This document shows, piece by piece, positions 1-8,162 of a stretch of 64,000 nt of DNA. Source of the stretch: an uncultured Acidobacteriia bacterium (GTDB taxonomy: Bacteria > Acidobacteriota > Terriglobia > Bryobacterales > Bryobacteraceae); the NCBI GenBank assembly GCA_903875575.1, contig CAIQWJ010000070.1, forward strand, positions 1 to 64,000. The letters run 5' to 3'. Each line of letters begins with the position of its first letter. Positions within the stretch are counted from its first letter, which is position 1. A program made the translations under genes and the position numbers. The notes beneath the pieces are model-generated. The model made no database searches, had not been told where the DNA came from, and saw only the letters and a program-made list of their open reading frames with translations.

Positions 1-31
1 CAGAGTGCCGCCGTCTTCGGCGGCAACTCTG
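1..31. repeat. Inverted repeat / terminator-like hairpin
   Basis: The arms CAGAGTGCCGCCG and CGGCGGCAACTCTG pair over about 13 bp with one bulged base and a four-base loop. No run of T follows on the plus strand. It may be the terminator of a gene ending just before the window, or part of the inverted-repeat cluster that follows. Confidence 0.45.
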
Positions 32-53
32 CGGAGCGGAGCGGAAATCAAGT

Positions 54-86
54 GCAACGGCCGGCGCGTCCCGCGTCGGCCGTTGC
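54..86. repeat. Perfect inverted repeat hairpin
   Basis: A perfect 10-bp stem (GCAACGGCCG at 54-63 with its complement at 77-86) encloses a second 4-bp stem CGCG/CGCG around a three-base loop. The 3' side continues TTCT. It could act as a bidirectional terminator. Confidence 0.5.
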
Positions 87-134
87 TTCTGGCCTTGACT
101 GAATGGATTCAGGCGGGGTGGGCCTTTGAGCCGA

Positions 135-228
135 TGACATGAAGGCCGGTTTATCGGATGCGAGCAGCCGAGCGCAACGCGCGAAGGTGTGCGACCCGAA
201 GGGCTGCTTCGGATAAACCGTTATGTCA
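135..228. repeat. Long nested inverted repeat, possible structured RNA
   Basis: Four nested arm pairs can be read in order: TGACAT (135-140) with ATGTCA (223-228), CGGTTTATC (147-155) with GATAAACCG (212-220), GCAGCC (164-169) with GGCTGC (202-207), and CGCA (173-176) with TGCG (190-193). The extended stem-loop is about 94 nt. No gene lies in it. It could be a palindromic repetitive element or an RNA; the window holds only this copy. Confidence 0.45.
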
Positions 229-621
229 GAGGCAATCCGCACGCCCCGCCCTTCCACCTGCCGGAGGCTATAAAGTTATTCGGTTGCGGGCGTTCGCGCA
301 GGGAGCGTCAGCGACCGGAGCGGGCGGGCACCCTCCTCGGGTTTAAGCTTCGTAGCGGCACTACGCTCCCAGCCGGCACGCGGCGTGCGCCGAGTGAGCG
401 CAGCGATGCGATGGCAGCAGGCACGTCGCGTGTCCGGTGCCCTGCCCTGGTCACAGCAGTCCGCGGAGCTTCGATACCCCCTTACAGTCTCAACTCTGTC
501 CATCCGGATGCACCCGTAGGAGCACCGGACCGAAGATGAGAGACCGGAGGAGCCGGGAGTGTGCCCTCCGGCTTTCTGGCATCACTTCACTTTGCCAAAT
601 ACGGCAAACGGAAAGGGCTGC

Positions 622-650
622 CCGACAGAAATCGGCCTGGATCTTATACT
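622..650 (+). promoter_or_regulatory. Putative sigma-70 promoter of efp
   Basis: A -35-like CCGACA (622-627) and a -10-like TATACT (645-650) are separated by 17 bases, about 25 bases before the efp start. Called from consensus only. Confidence 0.45.
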
Positions 651-674
651 GGGAAGGACCTATTTGAGGAGTTC

Positions 675-1250
675 ATGGCTTCACTTATCGATGCAATCAG
701 CGTAAAGAAAAGAACCCTGTTTGAGCATGACAACACGCCGTTCGTGTGTCTGGAGGCGGAGGTCAACACGCCCACGGCGCGCGGCGGACAGACGCTGGTG
801 CGACTGAAGGTTCGCAATCTGCTGACCAATGCCGTGTTTGAGAAAACGTTCAAGGCGAACGACAAGTTCAAGGAGCCGGATCTGGTAATGGTGCCGGCGT
901 CGTTTCTGTATTCGGACAGCGAGGGTTCGCACTTTCTGGATCAGGACAGCTTTGAGACGCTGACGCTGGCGGGGGAGACGATCGGGAACGCGCTGGATTA
1001 TCTGATCAGCGGCACGATTGTGGAAGTGCAGAAGTTTAACGGCAATCCGATCAATCTGGAACTGCCGATGTTCGTGGAACTGGACGTAGCTTTCACGGAG
1101 CCTGGAGTCAAAGGGGATTCGTCGAGCGGGACGGTAACGAAGCCTGCGCGACTGGAGACGGGGCTGGAGATTCGCGTGCCGCTGTTTATTAAAGAAGGCG
1201 AGAAGGTGAAGGTTTCGACGGAAAAAGGTGAGTTTGCGGGGCGGGCTTAA
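675..1250 (+). CDS. efp: Translation elongation factor P (EfpL-like tip)
   Basis: This protein of 191 residues is an elongation factor P: it binds the ribosome between the P and E sites and relieves stalling at polyproline and related motifs. The KOW-like N-terminal domain, the OB domains and the closing segment (ETGLEIRVPLFIKEGEKVKV) are complete and the length is normal. The start at 675 follows GAGGAG at 665-670; an in-frame extension to 561 has no ribosome site. The tip loop of domain I reads TPTARGGQ (about residues 32-39). The PTARG signature matches the E. coli EfpL (YeiP) loop rather than the lysine loop PGKG of canonical EF-P, so the tip would present arginine 36. It stands alone, convergent with the esterase gene. 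Confidence 0.93.
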   Translation: MASLIDAISVKKRTLFEHDNTPFVCLEAEVNTPTARGGQTLVRLKVRNLLTNAVFEKTFKANDKFKEPDLVMVPASFLYSDSEGSHFLDQDSFETLTLAGETIGNALDYLISGTIVEVQKFNGNPINLELPMFVELDVAFTEPGVKGDSSSGTVTKPARLETGLEIRVPLFIKEGEKVKVSTEKGEFAGRA

Positions 1251-1261
1251 CGCCGCCCCGC
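1236..1261. terminator. Bidirectional terminator overlapping the efp stop codon
   Basis: A perfect 9-bp GC stem (GCGGGGCGG at 1236-1244 with CCGCCCCGC at 1253-1261) has the loop GCTTAACG, which contains the efp stop codon. AGTCTTTCTCT follows on the plus strand. It sits between convergent efp and esterase genes and could serve both. Confidence 0.6.
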
Positions 1262-1277
1262 AGTCTTTCTCTAACTC

Positions 1278-2447
1278 TTACTTGCCCGCGATCGGGTAGC
1301 CCTGCCAGACGTATTCCAACGCCTCCGGCAGGGTTTGGCGTTTTACGGCACCGTCGGTGTGGCCGGCGTTGCGGGCGAAGACGAACTGGTAGTGATAGCC
1401 CTTCGCGGCCAGCACTTTCGCCATATTTTCATTGGCCAGAACCCAGTCGTGCATGTCGTCGCGCATGATGTTCGGATTGTAGTTGTCGCGGTCGCCCACT
1501 TCCATCCAGAGGCGGATGGGCTTGACCGGGGAGTTGGGGATCAGGGTGCGGTGGAAATCCCACGCGCCGCCGGGGGTTTCGGGATTCCAGGGATACTGCT
1601 GGTTCACGTAGGTACCGGAATAAGTCAGCACGCGGTGGTAAAGCTCCGGGTGGTACCAGGCCATGATGAGGGCGCAGGAACCGCCGGAACTGCCGCCCAT
1701 GGTGGCGCGGGCGTTGGGATCTTTGGTCAGTTTCACGCTGGCTTGTTTTTCGACGAGCGGGAGGACTTCCTGCTCCACCCATTCCGCGTACTTGCCGGAC
1801 ATGGTGTCGTACTCGAGGCCGCGTTCGCTACCCTGCGCGTCGCCGCTGCCGTTGCCGATCGAGATGGCGACCATGACAGGGAGGCGTTTCTGCGCGATGA
1901 GGTTATCGAGCGCGGTGAAGAGACCTTTGTCGATGCCGTCGGCTCCGACGATGAAGGGCGCAGCGGTGCCGGCGACATATTGCTTGGGAACGTAAACGGC
2001 GACGTGTCGCGTGTAAGGCGCGGGGTGGCTGGTGGTGACGATGATTCTGGCTGGATTGTCGGGGTCGACGGTGCCGAGCGGTTGAGGTGGATCGCGCACG
2101 ATGCCGGGGTAGAACTTGCTGTCCGTGGACAGCATGTCGAAGTTGAAGATTTGGCCCTGGGGGACGCCGTCCTGAGGGGACATGGCGGGGTCGGCGGGGT
2201 GGGTGGGGCCGAGGATGAAGTTGCCGTCCGCGTTGTTGGGGGCGTTGGTGGCGTCGGGGAGATCTTTGGCGGTTACGTAACCGGGAGTGTTGGGGTCACG
2301 TGTGGGCGGGCCGCCGGGGCGACCGGAACCTCCGCGTCCGCCGCGACCGCCGGAGGCACCGAAGCCTGCGGGGGGCGGGACGGGAGTTTGCGCGAGGAGC
2401 GCGGTGACGGCTGCGAGTAGTATGGCTGGACGGTAACGAGGGGACAT
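1278..2447 (-). CDS. Secreted alpha/beta-hydrolase esterase (enterochelin esterase-like)
   Basis: This 389-residue protein is a probable exported carboxylic-ester hydrolase of the putative-esterase family (PF00756; Fes/feruloyl esterase type). An N-terminal signal peptide (hydrophobic run AILLAAVTALLA) precedes a low-complexity linker rich in Gly, Pro and Arg (about residues 28-50). The nucleophile elbow is GGSSGGS, and a C-terminal NAGHTDG supplies the likely catalytic histidine. WMEVGDRDNYNP probably holds the acidic residue. It lies 205 bp downstream of the NRPS gene on the same strand, so it may follow it in transcription, but the gap is too long to be sure. The substrate cannot be told from sequence. 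Confidence 0.8.
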   Translation of the reverse strand: MSPRYRPAILLAAVTALLAQTPVPPPAGFGASGGRGGRGGSGRPGGPPTRDPNTPGYVTAKDLPDATNAPNNADGNFILGPTHPADPAMSPQDGVPQGQIFNFDMLSTDSKFYPGIVRDPPQPLGTVDPDNPARIIVTTSHPAPYTRHVAVYVPKQYVAGTAAPFIVGADGIDKGLFTALDNLIAQKRLPVMVAISIGNGSGDAQGSERGLEYDTMSGKYAEWVEQEVLPLVEKQASVKLTKDPNARATMGGSSGGSCALIMAWYHPELYHRVLTYSGTYVNQQYPWNPETPGGAWDFHRTLIPNSPVKPIRLWMEVGDRDNYNPNIMRDDMHDWVLANENMAKVLAAKGYHYQFVFARNAGHTDGAVKRQTLPEALEYVWQGYPIAGK

Positions 2448-2652
2448 TTGAGAACGGACTCCTGTTGGTAATGCCTGGCTGGACCCTGGCTGAAAAATGA
2501 TATCATCGAGGGTGGGCGTGGACGGGAGTTATGGTGCCGGAGATGGGGATTCACGGTCGCGGTTCGGAAAGCGACGGGTGGGGTTCAGCCGGCGTGTGGT
2601 GCGGCCTTCGCGGGATTCGCGTGCCGCTCCTTACAGTCACGGTTCGATACGG

Positions 2653-5600
2653 TTACCGGGCTAACGCACACGGGGCTCCGGCGTAATTGTGGCCGGGGAG
2701 CAGGTGCTCGTCCTTCATGATGACGCTGTGCGGGGCGACGTGGGCGTTGGCGCCGATATCGGCACCGTAGAGCGGGACGGTGTTTTCGCCGAGCGTTGCT
2801 CCGGGGCCGATGTGGATGCGATCGAGCTTGAGGACGCGGTCTTCGAAGGTGTGGGCCTGGAGGATGCAGGTAACGGTGGCGTCGTCATCGACCTGGAACA
2901 TGTCGGGATCGACGACCTGGGCGAAGCCGGGGCCGAAGATGACTCGTTTGCCGATCTTCGAGCCTGTGGCGCGGAGATAGAAGTTCAGCAGGAGTGTGCC
3001 TTCGAGCGAGACGAGGAAGCCTCGCGTGAAGAAGGCCCAGGCGGTGTAGAGGTAATCCCAGCGGCTGCACCAGCAGGACCAGAGAGCGTGCTGACCGGGG
3101 CGGGCTCGGCCGAGGAGGATCCACTTGAGTGCGAGCACCAGCAGGCAGAGTGACGATGCGGCCGCGAGGGTGGCGGCGGGAACCACTGCGAAGAGGAAGG
3201 TTGTTCGCGTGGTGATCTGTTCTACGTCTGCGAGGAAAGCGTACCAGGCGAGGGCTGTGAGCAGAGGGGGGATGTCCATGGTGAAACGCAGGAGTTCCCA
3301 GAAGATGCGGTTCCAATAGCGAATGAGGGATGGCTTGTGGGTGAGGCTGGGGTCGGCGGTCACGACCTGGCGTTTGGGGAGTTCGAAGGGTGGCTGGCCG
3401 AACCATGAGGTGCCGGGTTGGCGCATGAGGGTGTCGTCAGCAACGGTGCAGACGCCGAGGAGGATGCCCTCCGGGAGATGCTGGCCGGCGGGGATGATGA
3501 CGTGATTGCCAAGGAAGGTGCCGCGGCCGAGGGTGGTGGGTGCGAGTGTGACGGTGCCGCGGTGGAGGCGGGGACTGCCGAGGTAGATGCCATCGGCAAG
3601 GAAGCTATCGGGGCCGAGGGTGATGAGTTCGGGGACGACGTCAATGATGGTGCTGCATTCGCAGCCGGGGGCGAGATTCATGCCGGCGGCGCGGAGCCAG
3701 ACGGCCCAGAGGAGCGTGCCGCTGAGCCAGTCGCCGGCATCGCGCAGAATTTCGGTTTTGAGCCAGACGCGGAGCCAGGCAAGGGACCAGCGGCTGATGA
3801 CGGATTGCTGCGTGTGGTTGTCGAAGCGGGCAATGAAGCGGAGAGTGAGGGCTGCGAGGGCGAGAGAGAGCGGGACGGTGAGCGAGGCCAGGAAGATGGC
3901 GGCATAAGAGTTGGTGAAGTTCCAGGCGAGGCGCGCGGTGAGGCCGGGGATCAGGAGAGGGAGGAGGGCGACTGCGCAATTGGCGAGTAACGTCAGGAAG
4001 CTGTGGGCGGTGGGCGAGAGGGTGCGTTCGTTTGTGGGGAGAGGCGGGGGTTGCGGCGCGAGGCCAGCGGGGCGCGCGGGGATGCCATCCCATTTTTCAT
4101 TGGCGGGAATGGTTTGGCCTTCCGGCAGGTGGGAGAGCGCGGTGAGGTAGGCGCCGGGTTCCAGAGTGGTATGGGGCGAGAGGCCGGCGCGGACGTCGAG
4201 AGTGGCTCCGTCGCCCATGTGGATAGGGCCGATGACGAGATGGCCGGAATCGAATTCGCTGAGGCTGAGGCCGGCGTCCTGGGAGAGAGTGACGTCGTGG
4301 CCGAGATCGAGGAGGTCCCACCCGCCGCGTTCGAGGTTGACGCCGCGATGGATGTGGACGCGATCACCGATGCGTGCACCGAGGGCGCGGAGGATCTGGT
4401 GGTGGAAAACGGTGGCCTGAAGGAGTTGCCAGGGGATGAGGCGGGCGACCTGGAGGACGATCCAGTGGCGAACGTAGAAGTTGCTCCAGACGGGCGTGCG
4501 GAGGGAGCGGTAGCGGCCGATCAGGATGCGTTTGGCCGCGACTGTGGCGGCGACGGCTGCGAGCGTATAGATGACGAAGCCGGCCAGGGCGGCGGGGAGA
4601 GCGAGGAGGATCGCTGCGGTGGTGGAGATACGGGCGAGGAGGTTGGGGAGGGCTTCGCAGAAGACGAGCCAGACGGCGGTGGCTTCGAGGGAGAAGGTTG
4701 TGAGGAGCCAGAGGGATTGGACTGTGGTGGCTGCGAGGTGTCGGCCCTGGCTTGGGGCCGGGGCTGGTGCGGGCGTGTGGGTCGTGGCTGCGAGCCTGGG
4801 ACTGAGGTTGGCGATGGTGCGGGCTTCGTAGATGTCACGGACGGCGATGTGAGTGCCGGGGAAGGTCTTGCGGAGACGAGAGACGAGCTGGGCGGCGCGA
4901 AGGGAATCGCCACCGAGTTCAGCGAAGAAATCGTCATGGATGGAGATGGGCTGGTGGATTTCGAGGATCGCGGCGATGGCTTCGGCGAGGTGGGTTTCGG
5001 TGGCATCGCGCGGCGGAGTGAGGGTGGATGGCGTGTGGGCGGGGGCTTCGAGAAAAGGCAGTGCGGCGTGGTTGAGTTTGCCGCCGGTGGTGGTGGGGAG
5101 TTCGGCGAGCAGGCCGAAGCGCGCCGGGATCATGTAGGCGGGGAAGGCTTCGCTGAGGGACTGGCGGATGGCGTCGAACGACGGGGGAGTTGCGGGGTTG
5201 GCTGGGACGAGGAAGGCGACGAGAGTTTCGCCGTTGCCTTCGCGCTGGAGGTGACACGCTGCACCGCGGACGCCGGGGCAGGCGGCGAGGCGGGCTTCGA
5301 TCTCGCCGAGTTCGACGCGATAGCCGCGGATCTTGATTTGGGAATCGGCGCGGCCGTGATAGTGGAAGTTGCCGGAGGGATCACGATGGACCAGGTCGCC
5401 GGTGCGGTAGAGGCGGCCGAGCGTCGGATGGACCGGGAACTTTTCGGCGGTCAGTTCCGGGCGGTTCCAGTAGCCGAGCGCGAGGCCGACGCCTGAGAGG
5501 CAGAGTTCGCCTTGCTGGTCTGCGGCGACGGGGCAGAGTTCGGAATCGAGAACGTGGGCGATGAGGTTGGCGACGGGTTGGCCGATATGCACGGGAACGC

Positions 5601-6543
5601 CGGGGTGCATGGAGCCACGCAGAGACGTGACGGCGCATTCGGTGGGGCCGTAGCCGTTGACGAGTTGGAGGGGTGGGGCGGACCAGCGATCGGAGAGGTC
5701 CTGCGGGAGGGCTTCGCCGCCGACGTAGAGAAGTTTGAGATCGGGCAGTTCGGCGGCCGGGTTGTCGCAACCGGTGGCGCGGAGCAATGTCGGCGGCGGG
5801 CAGAAGACGTTGATGCGCTCGGCGCGGAGCCAGGGGATGAGGTCGGGGCCGAGACGGTTGGTGTCGTCATCCATCACGACGACGGTGGCACCTGCGGAGA
5901 GGGCGAGCCAAGTCTCTTCGACGGAGGAATCGTAGGCGGAGGAGGAGCCCTGGGCGACGCGGGTTTCGGGAGTGAGGCGGAACGTGTCGAGATCGGATGC
6001 GATCAGGTTGACGATGGCGCGGTGGGGGATCATGACCGCTTTGGGAGTGCCTGTGGTGCCGGAGGTGTAGATGGTGTAAGCGAGGCTGGCGGGGGTGAGC
6101 CAGTTGGGTGGTTCGCGTGTGATGGTCGTCGACGGGAGTTGCGCTACGTTGCAGATTGGCGTGGAGGAGGTGATGCGGCTCGCGCCTTCGTCATCTGTTA
6201 AGAGGATGAGAGCGGCGGAGTCGGCGAGGATTTCGTGGAGGCGGGCGTCGGGGAAGGCCGGGTCGAGACAGGTGTAGGCTGAGCCGGATTGCAGAACTGC
6301 CAGTTGCGCGGCGAGGAGCAAGGGTTGGTGGCGCGGGAGGAGGATGGCGATTACGCTGTCGGGGCGAACGGAAGTGGGGAGCGCGGTTGCGATGCGGTTC
6401 GCCCGCTGGGCGAGTTCCGCGTAAGTGAGTTGAATTCGTTCCGGGCGGTTGACGCCGGGCGGAATGTCGAGGGCGGCGCGGTTGGGATATCGGGCCGCGG
6501 AGTGAAAGAAGAAATCGTGTAAGAGTGCCGGGCCGTCACTCAT
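2653..6543 (-). CDS. Pls/PosA-family non-ribosomal peptide synthetase (A-PCP-membrane-hexapeptide)
   Basis: The 1296-residue protein has the architecture of the poly-amino-acid synthetase family (Pls of Streptomyces; TIGR02353 terminal domain). An adenylation domain fills about residues 10-500, with core motifs YTSGTTGTPK, NGYGPTE, YRTGDL and IKIRGYRVELGEIE. A peptidyl carrier domain follows, with GGDSLRAAQ and the phosphopantetheine serine near residue 547. The rest alternates membrane helices with three left-handed beta-helix segments resembling hexapeptide acyltransferases. By my alignment to GrsA the ten pocket residues read DSECLVGVTK; the Asp and the Glu at position 239 would suit a cationic amino acid, but this is uncertain. 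There is no thioesterase or ordinary condensation domain, as expected for this family. Its start overlaps the stop of the SET gene (ATGA), so the two are translationally coupled. The product is unknown. Confidence 0.85.
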   Translation of the reverse strand: MSDGPALLHDFFFHSAARYPNRAALDIPPGVNRPERIQLTYAELAQRANRIATALPTSVRPDSVIAILLPRHQPLLLAAQLAVLQSGSAYTCLDPAFPDARLHEILADSAALILLTDDEGASRITSSTPICNVAQLPSTTITREPPNWLTPASLAYTIYTSGTTGTPKAVMIPHRAIVNLIASDLDTFRLTPETRVAQGSSSAYDSSVEETWLALSAGATVVVMDDDTNRLGPDLIPWLRAERINVFCPPPTLLRATGCDNPAAELPDLKLLYVGGEALPQDLSDRWSAPPLQLVNGYGPTECAVTSLRGSMHPGVPVHIGQPVANLIAHVLDSELCPVAADQQGELCLSGVGLALGYWNRPELTAEKFPVHPTLGRLYRTGDLVHRDPSGNFHYHGRADSQIKIRGYRVELGEIEARLAACPGVRGAACHLQREGNGETLVAFLVPANPATPPSFDAIRQSLSEAFPAYMIPARFGLLAELPTTTGGKLNHAALPFLEAPAHTPSTLTPPRDATETHLAEAIAAILEIHQPISIHDDFFAELGGDSLRAAQLVSRLRKTFPGTHIAVRDIYEARTIANLSPRLAATTHTPAPAPAPSQGRHLAATTVQSLWLLTTFSLEATAVWLVFCEALPNLLARISTTAAILLALPAALAGFVIYTLAAVAATVAAKRILIGRYRSLRTPVWSNFYVRHWIVLQVARLIPWQLLQATVFHHQILRALGARIGDRVHIHRGVNLERGGWDLLDLGHDVTLSQDAGLSLSEFDSGHLVIGPIHMGDGATLDVRAGLSPHTTLEPGAYLTALSHLPEGQTIPANEKWDGIPARPAGLAPQPPPLPTNERTLSPTAHSFLTLLANCAVALLPLLIPGLTARLAWNFTNSYAAIFLASLTVPLSLALAALTLRFIARFDNHTQQSVISRWSLAWLRVWLKTEILRDAGDWLSGTLLWAVWLRAAGMNLAPGCECSTIIDVVPELITLGPDSFLADGIYLGSPRLHRGTVTLAPTTLGRGTFLGNHVIIPAGQHLPEGILLGVCTVADDTLMRQPGTSWFGQPPFELPKRQVVTADPSLTHKPSLIRYWNRIFWELLRFTMDIPPLLTALAWYAFLADVEQITTRTTFLFAVVPAATLAAASSLCLLVLALKWILLGRARPGQHALWSCWCSRWDYLYTAWAFFTRGFLVSLEGTLLLNFYLRATGSKIGKRVIFGPGFAQVVDPDMFQVDDDATVTCILQAHTFEDRVLKLDRIHIGPGATLGENTVPLYGADIGANAHVAPHSVIMKDEHLLPGHNYAGAPCALAR

Positions 6544-7076
6544 GCGGGGCGGAGCCGTCGCAGGAGATGAGGGGCGAGGAGAGGACGCAGACGTTCCTGC
6601 TCAATCGGATCGAGATAGCGGAAGCCACTGACGACGCCGACGCAAAAGGGGCTGGCGCAAGTGCAGGTGAAGGGCGATGCCATGTGGTACTCAGTCGTAT
6701 TGTAATTGAACGTGATGGGGTCGCCCGGGTGGATGGGGAGGATGGCGACGAAGTCGCGGCCGCGGACTGCGGAGTTGGGTTCGCAGGCGTGGTTGATGTA
6801 GCGCCAGGCGGGGTAGCCGCCGGGTTGGGATTCGGCGGAAGCGAGATGGAAGTTGTCGTCAAGTTGAAGGGTGTGGCGGTCGGGTGCGACGCGGCGTTCG
6901 CCTTCCATGTGGAGGATGACATCGCCGGGGGCGAAGGTCTGGCGGGCGATGACGCCGTGCTGGCCATGGTGGGCGACGATGGAAACGCTGTGCGCAGAGG
7001 TCTCTTCGAGTAAGGAGTTCAAGAGGTAGTTGTCGGCGCGGAGCGGATGGTTCCAATGCAGGGCAGGTTCTGACAT
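6540..7076 (-). CDS. SET-domain lysine methyltransferase-like protein
   Basis: This 178-residue protein is a small SET-domain protein, a family that transfers methyl groups from S-adenosylmethionine to lysine side chains. The diagnostic NHACEPN (residues 95-101) and ITFNYN (121-126) are present, and a post-SET cluster of three cysteines (138, 140, 145) could bind zinc with one more ligand. I chose the ATG at 7076; an extension to 7163 is possible but reads through low-quality sequence. The stop overlaps the start of the downstream NRPS gene by 4 bases, so the two proteins are probably made together. Methylation of a lysine-containing product or of the synthetase is inference. Confidence 0.8.
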   Translation of the reverse strand: MSEPALHWNHPLRADNYLLNSLLEETSAHSVSIVAHHGQHGVIARQTFAPGDVILHMEGERRVAPDRHTLQLDDNFHLASAESQPGGYPAWRYINHACEPNSAVRGRDFVAILPIHPGDPITFNYNTTEYHMASPFTCTCASPFCVGVVSGFRYLDPIEQERLRPLLAPHLLRRLRPA

Positions 7077-7169
7077 GATAGTGGCCTGACTATGGAACCC
7101 CGTTTCGTGCGCCGAGTTGCGCCGGGATGCGTCGACAGGCGCGCAACGGACTTGCAGACGCAACGCGGA

Positions 7170-8060
7170 TCAATTCGCGGTTGGTGGTTCCACACTATCG
7201 ACAACGATGGCCTCCTGGGGAGCCGAACCGGCAATGAGCTTCAGTCCGGTCTGCTGCTGGAGAGCAGAAAAGATCGATGGCCCCATGGAACCCTCCGGGC
7301 GAGGCGCGTCGGAAAGCACTCCGTTGAGCATCACCGGTCCCGACGGGGGTTCTTCTCGTGCAAACTCCAGATGGATGTCGTATTTTCCGGTGATGCCTGT
7401 TCGGTCGATCACGGGGCGGCTCACGTAATTCGTCAGCATGGCTCCGAAACCAGACATGTCGACGCTGAACAAGTCTAAGATCGGGGTTTTGCGCGTTCCC
7501 TTGAGATCGGCGCTTCCGCAGTAGTTCGGAACGGCGGTGCCTCGGGGAGGCGGAAAAACAGTCAGATCCCGTTCAACGCAGGAGGCACTATTCGCAGGTT
7601 TTAGCTTAGACTTGCCGCTTACCGCCAACAGATAAACCGACGTCTCCCGTGACTCCGTATGAGTTTTGAGATTGAAACGGTCCTTCAGCAGCCTCTGTAA
7701 CAGGACACCCATCATCTCGGTTGCCACGGCGTTCGTCGCTGTGGCCTCGATGTCGTACCGATCGGAGTCAAGCCATGACGGCCCCCCGACTACGGACAGA
7801 CTGTGGTGAAGCGTCATATTGGACAGGTCGTTAAAGGCAGACCTGATGATGGAACGGGCGGTCACGCAATGCAGAACGATTCTTCCGGGCGAGAGTCGCA
7901 GCGGTGGAGCGGTACCTGCGTCAACGCATCCCGGTTCCGACTTTTTGATGGACGCTACGTCGAATGACCGAAAGTCCACTGGGGTTTGCGCGGAGGCGCA
8001 GAGCGCGATAATACTGCAGCCGACCATTGTGCAGAACCGTTTACTGCGCATCGTATCCAC
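7170..8060 (-). CDS. TIGR03435 family secreted protein (Solibacter-type)
   Basis: The 296-residue protein belongs to the TIGR03435 family, very abundant in Solibacter and relatives and of unknown function. Signs are the signal peptide (MVGCSIIALCASAQ), the opening FDVASIKKSEP, the central GGPSWLDSDRYDIEA, the LLQRLLKDRFNLKTH block, the closing RPVIDRTGITGKYDIHLEF and the C-terminal TGLKLIAGSAPQEAIVVD. Methionine 4 at 8051 is an alternative start. It is divergent from another family member at 8163 and lies 93 bp upstream of the SET gene on the same strand. Confidence 0.85.
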   Translation of the reverse strand: MDTMRSKRFCTMVGCSIIALCASAQTPVDFRSFDVASIKKSEPGCVDAGTAPPLRLSPGRIVLHCVTARSIIRSAFNDLSNMTLHHSLSVVGGPSWLDSDRYDIEATATNAVATEMMGVLLQRLLKDRFNLKTHTESRETSVYLLAVSGKSKLKPANSASCVERDLTVFPPPRGTAVPNYCGSADLKGTRKTPILDLFSVDMSGFGAMLTNYVSRPVIDRTGITGKYDIHLEFAREEPPSGPVMLNGVLSDAPRPEGSMGPSIFSALQQQTGLKLIAGSAPQEAIVVDSVEPPTAN

Positions 8061-8162
8061 GTATCATACGTTACAACCGGCAGCCCGCAAGTTGCTCAGA
8101 GACGCTCTCGCGTCCCTGTGGGCGTGACCAGCCTGCGTCAAATTCGGCGTATACTGTCGGGT

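Larger units (their letters stand above)
1..621. other. Non-coding region rich in inverted repeats
   Basis: I found no convincing gene before efp. Short open frames exist on both strands, but none has a Shine-Dalgarno site, a signal peptide or a recognisable motif. The stretch contains several inverted repeats (listed separately at 1-31, 54-86 and 135-228) and a weak hairpin at 551-573 ending in TTTCT. It was compared by eye with RNase P RNA, tmRNA and SRP RNA signatures and matches none. It may be a repeat-bearing spacer or an unrecognised structured RNA. Confidence 0.5.

Noticed and set aside
87-560. Possible RNase P RNA, tmRNA or SRP RNA in the first 0.5 kb
   Set aside because: None of the conserved core sequences of these RNAs could be found; only inverted repeats remain.
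1335-2420. 361-codon open frame opposite the esterase gene
   Set aside because: Val/Gly-rich shadow without start signals; the esterase has a signal peptide and a GSSGG nucleophile.
4003-5496. Long open frame on the plus strand opposite the NRPS gene
   Set aside because: It is rich in Gly, Glu and Asp, has no recognisable domain and mirrors the codon structure of the real gene. High GC makes such antisense frames common.
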